Origin: an uncultured Ruminococcus sp.
GTDB lineage: Bacteria > Bacillota > Clostridia > Oscillospirales > Ruminococcaceae
Assembly: GCA_947627175.1 (NCBI GenBank)
Contig: CANQVA010000001.1
Coordinates: forward strand, 1-64,000
Reading direction: 5' to 3'
DNA: 64,000 nucleotides
Shown here one piece after another: positions 50,743 through 58,539 of this stretch (position 1 is the stretch's first letter; each line of letters begins with the position of its first letter). The notes beneath the pieces are model-generated. The model did no database searches. It saw only the letters and a list, made by a program, of their open reading frames with translations, and was not told the DNA's origin. The position numbers and the translations under genes are program-made.

Positions 50743-50960
50743 GTACTCTACTATAATTTTATGCAAATCACCAAAAAATTGATTAGAATTAGGCAATTTC
50801 AACAAAAAAGCAAATAATAACCTTTACAAAATAATTTCATAGTATGAATTGTCTTTCAGTCATATTTTTTGAACCTATTTTTCTAAATCTGAATATAATA
50901 TAGTGTGCGGAGGACATCTGCACGGTGTTCTCCGCAAATAAATCAAAGGAGGACTTATAT

Positions 50961-51239
50961 ATGAATCTGAATCTGTTCGATGATATGGACGGTCTTATTC
51001 TCCGTGAACGTGAAAATTCACTTGATTCGTCCGAGGTATATAAAAGACCCATGCGGCCGCCTCAGAATAACAACAACGTCAATATGTCACGTTTTCCTCA
51101 GAATACCCCTCTTGCTATGGCATATGTACCGTTTCAGGAATGGGGAGAAGTATACACCGATGACGAGGCTTTTCCGGTAGGGACACTGTTTCCCGACTTG
51201 AATTTCCCTTTCAGGAGAGGAGCAGGAGAAAATGAATGA
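50961..51239 (+). CDS. cotJA: spore coat protein CotJA
   Basis: A 92-aa protein; ATG at 50961 behind AAAGGAGG. The CotJA core is PLAMAYVPFQEWGEVYTDDEAFPVGTLFPDLNFPF (residues about 49-83), preceded by a low-complexity Asn/Pro stretch. Overlaps cotJB by 8 nt. The operon encodes small coat components deposited with the manganese catalase CotJC. Confidence 0.93.
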   Translation: MNLNLFDDMDGLILRERENSLDSSEVYKRPMRPPQNNNNVNMSRFPQNTPLAMAYVPFQEWGEVYTDDEAFPVGTLFPDLNFPFRRGAGENE

Positions 51240-51480
51240 ACGTCAGATACTTTTCGATAAAATACAGAAATACAGTTTTGCTATAAAAGAGCTTAATCTC
51301 TATCTTGATACGCACCCCGACTGCCGTCGTGCGTTGGCACTGTTCAATAAATACAACACCCTTCTTAAAGATGCTGAATCAGAATATACAAGTCGTTTCG
51401 GCCCTATTACTCCGGTTCAGACAAATGACACTCAGCACTGGTCATGGATTGATGAACCGTGGCCATGGGAAAGGAGGTAA
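51232..51480 (+). CDS. cotJB: spore coat protein CotJB
   Basis: An 82-aa protein, with LDTHPDCRRALALFNKYNTLLKDAESEYTSRFGPITP and WSWIDEPWPWE typical of CotJB. AGGAG lies in the end of cotJA. Confidence 0.93.
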   Translation: MNERQILFDKIQKYSFAIKELNLYLDTHPDCRRALALFNKYNTLLKDAESEYTSRFGPITPVQTNDTQHWSWIDEPWPWERR

Positions 51481-51483
51481 ATT

Positions 51484-52098
51484 ATGTGGCAGTATGAGAA
51501 AAAACTTCAATATCCTGTTAATATAAAAAATCCTAATCCTAAACTTGCACAGTTTATCATAACACAACTCGGAGGCCCTGATGGCGAATTATCTGCGGCA
51601 CTAAGATATATAAATCAGAGATATGTTATGCCGTATTCAGAGGTAAAAGGCATTCTCACAGATATAGGCACAGAAGAACTCGCTCACGTTGAAATTATAT
51701 CTACTATTATATATCAGCTTACAAGAAATCTATCTATTGACCAAATTAAAGAAAGTGGTTTTGACACCTATTTCGTTGACCATACAACAGGAATTTATCC
51801 TATTGCAGCATCGGGAACACCGTTCACCGCTGCATATTTCCAGTGCAAAGGCGATGTTATTACAGACCTTCATGAAGACATGGCTGCTGAACAGAAAGCA
51901 CGCACCACTTATGACAATATTCTCCGTATGGCAGATGACCCCGACGTTCGTGACCCTATTCGTTTTCTCAGACAGAGAGAAGTCGTACACTACCAGCGTT
52001 TCGGTGAGGCTCTCCGCATAACTCAGGATAACCTCAATTCAAAAAACTTCTACGCCTGCAACCCTGCTTTTGATGCAAACTGCGGAAGAAGAAAATAA
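51484..52098 (+). CDS. cotJC: spore coat protein CotJC (manganese catalase family)
   Basis: A 204-aa di-manganese catalase-like coat protein. Metal-ligand pattern of the family: E in GELSAALRYINQRY, E-x2-H in GTEELAHVEII, E in DMAAEQKARTTYDNIL, H in REVVHYQRFGEAL. ATG behind AGGAGG, 3 nt after cotJB. A hairpin GACAGGGACT / AGTCCCTGTC (52105-52132) follows as a weak terminator. Confidence 0.95.
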   Translation: MWQYEKKLQYPVNIKNPNPKLAQFIITQLGGPDGELSAALRYINQRYVMPYSEVKGILTDIGTEELAHVEIISTIIYQLTRNLSIDQIKESGFDTYFVDHTTGIYPIAASGTPFTAAYFQCKGDVITDLHEDMAAEQKARTTYDNILRMADDPDVRDPIRFLRQREVVHYQRFGEALRITQDNLNSKNFYACNPAFDANCGRRK

Positions 52099-52281
52099 TT
52101 TATCAGACAGGGACTTTTTATTTAGTCCCTGTCCGCTTTATATAAAGTTTTCCGGCGATAACTGAAACTTATTGACACAAATACAGACATGATGTATAAT
52201 TTTATCGTAAACTGATTATTTATAATTTGTAATTGATACATAACAGTTATGCATCATTCATTAAAATGAAAGGAAATTTAA

Positions 52282-53730
52282 ATGATGAATAAAAAATCAA
52301 TATCACTTATAATGTTGTCATCTTTGCTGACAGTTTCGTGTTCGTCTACGCCTCAGCACAATATAGAATCGTCAGTCAATGAAAGTATTCAGGAAGAAAT
52401 GGTAAATATTTCAGAAGAAACTGAACCCCCGACTGTTGAAGAAACTACTGCTGAAATGACAACTGAACCGCCCGCACAAGTCAAAAAAGGAAATATATAT
52501 GATTCAGACGGGCATCTGTTAATGTACAATGAAACAGGTGCAGACGGTATTCAAAAAAGAAAAGTTACTGAAGAATATGCTGTATCTTTTGCCAATATAA
52601 TAACGGAAATGTCGGACGGCTATGACCTGAAATTTAACGATATACTCAGTACTCCAAAAGAAGAAAATGAGGAAACAGGAAAATCTATCCAAATTACAAT
52701 TGATGCAGACGTACAGAATGCAATATATCAATATATGGAAAGTGCGAACCTTGTCGGTTCTGCTGTCGTGATGAGAACAGACGGTTCTATTCTTTCACAA
52801 GTATCATATCCTTCATATGACCCGTCACTTGTCGAAAAAACCGAATATGACGAAGAACTTGCATGGGGAGAATGCGGAAACAAGGCATTTCAGAATTTTG
52901 AACCCGGTTCATGTTTTAAAATAATGTCGGAAGTAATTTCAGATAAACACGGTGTATATTCATTATGGGACGAAGGCGAATGGACGGACGACGGTGCAAC
53001 TATTGTAAACTGGGATCATGATACAAATTCTTATTATCCTATGGAAAGAAGCCTGTACTCCGCTTTTGTAAATTCAAGCAATATCTTTTTCGCAAAGTCA
53101 TTCGACCAAATAGGAAAAGACGATGTTATGAAAGACCTTGACGAAATTTTTCATTTTGTGACTGATATAAACTGCGATTTTGGCGATATTCAGAATAATA
53201 TTGAAATTACCTGCAACGACGATTTAAGACGCAGTGCTTTCGGGCAGTCATATGTGCTTACTTGTCCTATTTATCTCGCATCACTCGGACGTGAGGCTGT
53301 TTTTGGTGATATGGTGAGACCATTCGTATTGAAAAATATTGTTGATACAGATAACCCTGCTAATGTCCTTGAAAACGGCTCTGTGCCAAATGAAGTAATC
53401 GCAAGTATTCCTGAAGAATACAGACAGAATCTGCTTGATGGTATGCTTGGCGTAGCGTCGGGACTTGGAATTTATACAGATTTTACTTTCTATGCAAAAA
53501 CAGGAACGGCTGAAACATGGGAGGGGGATTTTCTCTATATAACAGGCTGTCTGAAAAATGCAAACGATACCGCCGGAAATTCATATGATTATGCAAACTA
53601 TAAAGAAAACGGTTCATACATAATTGTAATGCAAGTCAGAAACCCACAAGAACACGGTCTTGCATTTGCAAGTGAATCATCATATCTGTATCAGGGAATA
53701 GTAAATGCAGTTCTCGAAAATCAGACATGA
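52282..53730 (+). CDS. lipoprotein penicillin-binding transpeptidase
   Basis: A 482-aa lipoprotein (lipobox TVSC, C20; Thr/Glu-rich linker 22-70) with a transpeptidase domain. Active-site motifs are intact: S210-C-F-K213 in EPGSCFKIM, S265-S-N267 in NSSNIFF, and K406-T-G408 in YAKTGTAE. The N-terminal part (NIYDSDGHLLMYNETG, SIQITIDADVQNAIYQYM) is a shortened class B PBP pedestal. It lacks the usual membrane helix and PASTA domains. Probably a minor D,D-transpeptidase or PBP-like protein anchored by lipid; a spore-cortex role is possible from the neighbouring cot genes. Confidence 0.85.
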   Translation: MMNKKSISLIMLSSLLTVSCSSTPQHNIESSVNESIQEEMVNISEETEPPTVEETTAEMTTEPPAQVKKGNIYDSDGHLLMYNETGADGIQKRKVTEEYAVSFANIITEMSDGYDLKFNDILSTPKEENEETGKSIQITIDADVQNAIYQYMESANLVGSAVVMRTDGSILSQVSYPSYDPSLVEKTEYDEELAWGECGNKAFQNFEPGSCFKIMSEVISDKHGVYSLWDEGEWTDDGATIVNWDHDTNSYYPMERSLYSAFVNSSNIFFAKSFDQIGKDDVMKDLDEIFHFVTDINCDFGDIQNNIEITCNDDLRRSAFGQSYVLTCPIYLASLGREAVFGDMVRPFVLKNIVDTDNPANVLENGSVPNEVIASIPEEYRQNLLDGMLGVASGLGIYTDFTFYAKTGTAETWEGDFLYITGCLKNANDTAGNSYDYANYKENGSYIIVMQVRNPQEHGLAFASESSYLYQGIVNAVLENQT

Positions 53731-53771
53731 TTTTTTCAATAATCCTCATAATATAATTGCAGGAGGTTTTT

Positions 53772-54647
53772 ATGAAAAATTTTGAAAAAATTGCCGTTAA
53801 AGTTTCTATAGTAAGTATTGTCGGAAATATTATTTTATCAATTTTCAAATTGCTTAGCGGAATAATTGCACATTCAAGTGCTATGGTGAGCGATGCAGTA
53901 CATTCGGCATCTGATGTATTCAGCAGTATAATTGTAATAATCGGCATAAAAATTTCGGCAAAGGAGTCAGACAAAGAACACCCCTACGGTCACGAAAGAA
54001 TGGAATGTGTTGCATCAATTGTTCTTGCTGTCATTCTTTTTATTACAGGGCTGTTTATAGGTGTTGACGCTGTTAAAAATATCAAAGACGGAAACAACAT
54101 TAAAATTCCCGGGATTCCTGCACTTATTGCCTCTGTTGTGTCTATTATCGCAAAAGAACTGATGTTCCAATACACAAGATATTATGGAAAAAAAATTGAC
54201 TCAGGTGCAATTATGGCGGATGCATGGCATCACAGGAGCGATGCACTTTCTTCTATTGGTGCATTGATAGGAATTACAGGTGCAAGAATTGGTTTTCCGA
54301 TACTTGAACCAATTGCAAGCCTTGTTATATGCTTATTTATAGTAAAAGCATCATTTGATATTTTCAAAGATGCTGTAGACAAAATGGTTGACCATTCGTG
54401 CGACGATGAAACAGAAAAACAAATACGGGAATGTGTTCTTGCACAAGAGGGCGTAAAAGGTATTGACCTGCTCCGTACACGTATTTTCGGAAACAAAATT
54501 TATGCTGATATAGAAATAAATGCCGACGGAAATAAAACATTAAGTGAAGGTCATGCAATAGCTGAAAATGTTCATTCCGTAATAGAAAAAGAATTTCCTA
54601 AAGTCAAGCATATAATGGTACACGTAAACCCTGAAAAAAATTCGTAA
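53772..54647 (+). CDS. cation diffusion facilitator family transporter
   Basis: A 291-aa metal/proton antiporter, ATG behind CAGGAGG. Six membrane segments; metal site A residues in TM2 and TM5 (HSASDVFSS and ADAWHHRSDALSS), then a cytosolic ferredoxin-like domain (210-290; HSCDDETEKQIRE, LLRTRIFGNKIYADIEI, HIMVHVNP). Exports Zn, Mn or Fe; the metal cannot be decided from sequence. Confidence 0.92.
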   Translation: MKNFEKIAVKVSIVSIVGNIILSIFKLLSGIIAHSSAMVSDAVHSASDVFSSIIVIIGIKISAKESDKEHPYGHERMECVASIVLAVILFITGLFIGVDAVKNIKDGNNIKIPGIPALIASVVSIIAKELMFQYTRYYGKKIDSGAIMADAWHHRSDALSSIGALIGITGARIGFPILEPIASLVICLFIVKASFDIFKDAVDKMVDHSCDDETEKQIRECVLAQEGVKGIDLLRTRIFGNKIYADIEINADGNKTLSEGHAIAENVHSVIEKEFPKVKHIMVHVNPEKNS

Positions 54648-54682
54648 TGCATAATCGTTGTGTATTGATTACGCATTACGAA
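54641..54682. terminator. long hairpin between convergent CDF and pheT genes
   Basis: A 16-bp stem (54641-54656 with 54667-54682, one A-C mismatch), 10-nt loop. The CDF stop codon is inside the left arm. No T-run, so either a bidirectional terminator or a small palindromic repeat. Confidence 0.6.
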
Positions 54683-54696
54683 CTATAAATTATAAA

Positions 54697-57060
54697 TTAC
54701 GATTTAAGCATAATTCCCTGTAATTTGAGATTTTCAATAACCTTATCCGTGACGGCTGAAACTTCCTCACGGGTGAGGGTTTTATTTTTATCTGAAAACA
54801 AAATTCTTACTGTAATTGATTTTCCCAAATCGTCTTTATACGTATCGGCAACACTTACTTTCTTTACAAGCGGTGAATTTACAGATTTTATTGCCGTGCC
54901 TATGGGTTCAAAACGTTCTGACATGAAAGTTAAATCTGCCTCCATTTCAGGATATTTTGACGGTTCGTCATAAGTCATATTCAAAGAAACTATTTCTGCA
55001 AATTCCGCAATGTCGATTTCAGCATATACTATTGATGCCTTTTTGTCAATCTTCTTTGAAACAGTCGGATAAACAACACCTATTTCGCCTATGTTTTTTC
55101 CTGCACATATTACAGAATTGAGGTTTCTCGGGTGCTGATATGAATGTGAAGATTCAGCTTTTTCAAATGAAAGGCTTTCGTGTCTGATGTCATCAGCAAT
55201 AACAGCAAGCATATCACGCAATTCAAGATAAATCTGTTCTGTTGATTTTACTTTACTGAAAAGAGTTATACAAAGTTTCTTGTGTTCGTTGCAAAGATTT
55301 GTTTCAGGGTCAACGCCGTCGGCAACTCTTCCTATTTCAAAAACTCCGAACTCTTGGGCAAAGTCTGTATTATATCTGACCTGACAAAGCTGTGTCGGAA
55401 CTATTGAACGCCTGATTATTTCAATATTCGGGTTTGTTGCGTTTACAAGCCTGATATTGTCCTCAATCTCAATTCCGAGAGCTTTATACTCATCATTGTA
55501 TACCCACACATAAGAATGTAATTCATGAAGGTTATACTTCTGAACAAGCAAATCCTTTATTCTGTCCTCAACGTTCTTTTCCTCTGCCATGCGTACAGGA
55601 TAAAGAGGAGCGGCGGCTGTATGAACATCAAAATTATCATAGCCGTAAATACGTGTTATTTCCTCAATTATATCGGCTTTCATTGTTATATCCTTTGTTG
55701 CACGCCATGAAGGTATTTCAACAAAAAATGTGTCATCTTTTTCACTTATTCCGAAACCAAGTGAACTAAGCGTTTTTATTATAGTATCATTTGAAATCTC
55801 TATACCCGTATATCTGTTGACAAATGCCTTTGAAAAAGAAAATTTTCTTTCAGGATAGCGGAAAGCATATTCATCAGTGAGTGATGAAATCACTTTTGAA
55901 TCGGGGTCAGCGTCAAGCATGAGTTTAACAAAACGTCCTATTGCAGTAACAGTCATTTCAGGGTCAAGACACTTTTCATAACGCATTGAAGCATCTGTAC
56001 GGTGTGAAAGTCTTACAGTTGATTTTCTTATTGAAACAGCATCAAAAGTTGCGGATTCAAGAGTGAGGGCTGTTGTATCGTCTACTATTTCGGAATCAAG
56101 ACCGCCCATAATTCCGGCAATTGCAACAGGTGTTTCATCATTGCAAATCATAAGTGTATTTTCATCAATATTTCTGTCAACGCCGTCAAGAGTTTTAAAA
56201 GTAAAAGGCTTTTCAAAACGTCTTATTCTTATACTGCTTACTTTTCTTGAATCGAATGCGTGCATCGGCTGACCCATTTCAAGCATAAGATAGTTTGTAA
56301 GGTCGGCAAGAAAATTTATCGCTCTCATTCCGCAGTAGTAAAGGCGTACACGCATATTTACAGGGCTTACATTTCTTGTAATGTTGTCAACTTGCAGACA
56401 TGAATAACGCTGACAAAGAGGGTCAAGAATTTTCATGTCAATTTTCGGCATACTGCTGAACTGACTTAAATCAACCGTTTCAAGCGGTTTAAGTGGTCTG
56501 CCGGTGAGTGCGGAAAATTCTCTTGCTATTCCGTAATGTCCCCAGAGGTCGGGACGGTTTGTAAGTGACTTGTTGTCAACTTCAAAAATAATGTCCTCAA
56601 TCTGATAAGCATCTTTCAATTCCGTACCGTTAGAAATATCATCAGTTATTTCCATAATACCGCTGTTGTCATCGCTTATGCCGATTTCAGCTTCTGAACA
56701 ACACATACCGTTTGAAACATAACCTGCGAGTTTACGTGGTGCAATTGTTATATCACCCAATTTTGCACCGACTTGTGCAAAAGCCGTTTTCATTCCGACT
56801 TTTACATTAGGGGCACCGCATACAACATCAACAAGACTGTCTTTTCCTGCATCGACTTTCAGCAGGTGGAGTTTTTTTGATTCAGGGTGTTCTTCTACTG
56901 ACTTTATTTCAGCAACGACAATTCCGGAAATGTCACTGCCTTTCATGAATATTTCATTTTCGACTTCGGCAGTTGAAAGTGAAAACTGATGAATAAGTGC
57001 GAGTTTGTCAAGACCTGTAAAGTCAACAAATTCCGAAATCCAGTTCATTGATAAAAACAT
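54697..57060 (-). CDS. pheT: phenylalanyl-tRNA synthetase beta subunit
   Basis: A 787-aa subunit. EMAP-type tRNA-binding domain (40-150: VVAEIKSVEEHPESKKLHLLKVDAG), B3/B4 editing domain (around 215-370, AINFLADLTNYLMLEMGQPMHAFD), B5, catalytic-like core, and C-terminal FDX-ACB domain (YPEMEADLTFMSERFEPIG). Follows pheS with 19 nt. Complete. Confidence 0.97.
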   Translation of the reverse strand: MFLSMNWISEFVDFTGLDKLALIHQFSLSTAEVENEIFMKGSDISGIVVAEIKSVEEHPESKKLHLLKVDAGKDSLVDVVCGAPNVKVGMKTAFAQVGAKLGDITIAPRKLAGYVSNGMCCSEAEIGISDDNSGIMEITDDISNGTELKDAYQIEDIIFEVDNKSLTNRPDLWGHYGIAREFSALTGRPLKPLETVDLSQFSSMPKIDMKILDPLCQRYSCLQVDNITRNVSPVNMRVRLYYCGMRAINFLADLTNYLMLEMGQPMHAFDSRKVSSIRIRRFEKPFTFKTLDGVDRNIDENTLMICNDETPVAIAGIMGGLDSEIVDDTTALTLESATFDAVSIRKSTVRLSHRTDASMRYEKCLDPEMTVTAIGRFVKLMLDADPDSKVISSLTDEYAFRYPERKFSFSKAFVNRYTGIEISNDTIIKTLSSLGFGISEKDDTFFVEIPSWRATKDITMKADIIEEITRIYGYDNFDVHTAAAPLYPVRMAEEKNVEDRIKDLLVQKYNLHELHSYVWVYNDEYKALGIEIEDNIRLVNATNPNIEIIRRSIVPTQLCQVRYNTDFAQEFGVFEIGRVADGVDPETNLCNEHKKLCITLFSKVKSTEQIYLELRDMLAVIADDIRHESLSFEKAESSHSYQHPRNLNSVICAGKNIGEIGVVYPTVSKKIDKKASIVYAEIDIAEFAEIVSLNMTYDEPSKYPEMEADLTFMSERFEPIGTAIKSVNSPLVKKVSVADTYKDDLGKSITVRILFSDKNKTLTREEVSAVTDKVIENLKLQGIMLKS

Positions 57061-57079
57061 TTTATTATCTCTCCTTCCG

Positions 57080-58129
57080 TTATTCTGCCGTGAACTGTGA
57101 CAGACTCTTTAAATTACCGCTGTTAAGGTCACGAATATCTTTAATGCCGTACTTCATCATTGCAAGACGTGTCATACCAAGACCAAACGCAAAACCCGTG
57201 TATTCTTCGGGGTCAATACCGCCTGCTTTAAGCACTTCAGGGTGAATCATACCGCACGGACAAAGTTCAAGCCATCCGCTGTGCTTGCATGAGGGACAGC
57301 CGTCACCTCCGCATATCAGACAACTTATATCAAGTTCAAATCCGGGTTCTACAAATGGGAAAAAGCCGGGACGCAGTCTTACTTTTATATCTTTCTGAAA
57401 AACTTCTGAAAGCATGGTTTTCATAAAGAATATGAGATTTGATATAGAAATATTTCTGTCAACCATAACGCCCTCCATCTGAAAGAAAGTATTTTCATGA
57501 CAAGCGTCGGTAGCTTCATTTCTGAAACAGCGTCCGGGAAAAATAGCCTTGATTGGTTTTCCCTCTTCAATAAGAGCCTTGCGGTACTTTTTATATATAG
57601 CGTTCTGTGCGGCAGAAGTCTGTGACTTCAGCAACTGACCGTTTGTAAGATAATAAGTGTCCTGCATATCTCTTGCGGGGTGATGTTTCGGAATGTTGAG
57701 AGATTCAAAACACTCATAGTCAGTAACAATTTCGCTGTAGTCCTCAACAGTGAAACCCATTGACCTGAACACCCTTTCACACTCACGCTGTACAAGTGTA
57801 ATAGGATGATATGAACCTCTTTCAAGTACAGGCGGTGCAGAGAGGTCAAACTCCGGAACGGATTTTATTTCCCTTTCAAGTTCTTTCTGCTTAATCTGTT
57901 CAGCCTTCTTTGAAATAGCTTCAGTAATTTCACTTTTCAGCATATTCACCTGCTGACCGAAACTTTTTCTTTCCTCATTTGACAAGTCTTTCATTGATTT
58001 CAAAAGCCCTGTAATACTTCCCTTTTTGCCGAGATACTCAATGCGGATTTCTTCGAGTTTCTGAGTATCTGCAATATTCTGAATAGTATCAGAAAATTTC
58101 TGCCTGAGTTCTTTCATTTTTTCTAACAT
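57080..58129 (-). CDS. pheS: phenylalanyl-tRNA synthetase alpha subunit
   Basis: A 349-aa catalytic subunit. N-terminal coiled coil (1-90), then class II motif 1 (GSYHPITLVQRE), motif 2 (FPGRCFRNEATDACHENTFFQMEG), FEPGFELDISCLICGGDGC and motif 3 (GFAFGLGMTRLAMMKYGI). An insertion CLICGGDGCPSCKHSGW carries four Cys, zinc-like. ATG behind AAAGGAAAG. Confidence 0.97.
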   Translation of the reverse strand: MLEKMKELRQKFSDTIQNIADTQKLEEIRIEYLGKKGSITGLLKSMKDLSNEERKSFGQQVNMLKSEITEAISKKAEQIKQKELEREIKSVPEFDLSAPPVLERGSYHPITLVQRECERVFRSMGFTVEDYSEIVTDYECFESLNIPKHHPARDMQDTYYLTNGQLLKSQTSAAQNAIYKKYRKALIEEGKPIKAIFPGRCFRNEATDACHENTFFQMEGVMVDRNISISNLIFFMKTMLSEVFQKDIKVRLRPGFFPFVEPGFELDISCLICGGDGCPSCKHSGWLELCPCGMIHPEVLKAGGIDPEEYTGFAFGLGMTRLAMMKYGIKDIRDLNSGNLKSLSQFTAE

Positions 58130-58154
58130 AATGAAACTTTCCTTTCACATTATT

Positions 58155-58395
58155 TAGGGACAGCAAAAAGCCCGTCCCGCAAAACATGGGACGAGCATAA
58201 AATTACCCGTGGTACCACCCATTTTCAGAAAGAAAAAATTCTTCCTGCACTCTTTGCGTTATGGCGTGAACGCTGACACTTCCGCTTAATCCGTTATTAC
58301 GGTTTTCGCAAAAATACTCCTATGCTGAAATTCATAAATACAAACCGTCGCCCACACTTTCAGCCGATGATGCAAACTCTCTGATACGGTTCATG
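58155..58395 (-). promoter_or_regulatory. T-box riboswitch controlling pheST
   Basis: On the minus strand the T-box sequence TGGGTGGTACCACGGG lies near 58206-58221. It is followed by the terminator CTCGTCCC / GGGACGGG plus TTTTT (about 58191-58155). Stem I begins near 58392, and its specifier region reads GAATTTCAGCATAGG (around 58334-58320), with UUC for Phe. Uncharged tRNA-Phe would stabilise the antiterminator. Confidence 0.92.
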
Positions 58396-58433
58396 TATCA
58401 ACTACTTACACATATTCAATGTATGTATTTTAT

Positions 58434-58462
58434 ATTATATCACCCGAATAAGAAAATGTCAA
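58434..58462 (-). promoter_or_regulatory. pheST promoter
   Basis: Leftward TTGACA (58462-58457), 17-nt spacer, TATAAT (58439-58434), about 35 nt before stem I of the T-box. Confidence 0.85.
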
Positions 58463-58482
58463 GACCGATTTATAAAAAATTC

Positions 58483-58511
58483 TTGTATTTTTTCAATAAT
58501 TATGGTAAAAT
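58483..58511 (+). promoter_or_regulatory. promoter of the dockerin-bearing DUF4874-like gene
   Basis: TTGTAT (58483-58488), 17-nt spacer, TAAAAT (58506-58511), divergent from pheST. Confidence 0.5.
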
Positions 58512-58539
58512 TATAATATCACAGAAAGGAGCTTTTATT

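Noticed and set aside
50858-50900. A sigma-E promoter for cotJABC.
   Set aside because: A TCATATT-like -35 is present but no -10 at the proper distance; the sigma-A alternative has a 19-nt spacer. Neither is convincing.
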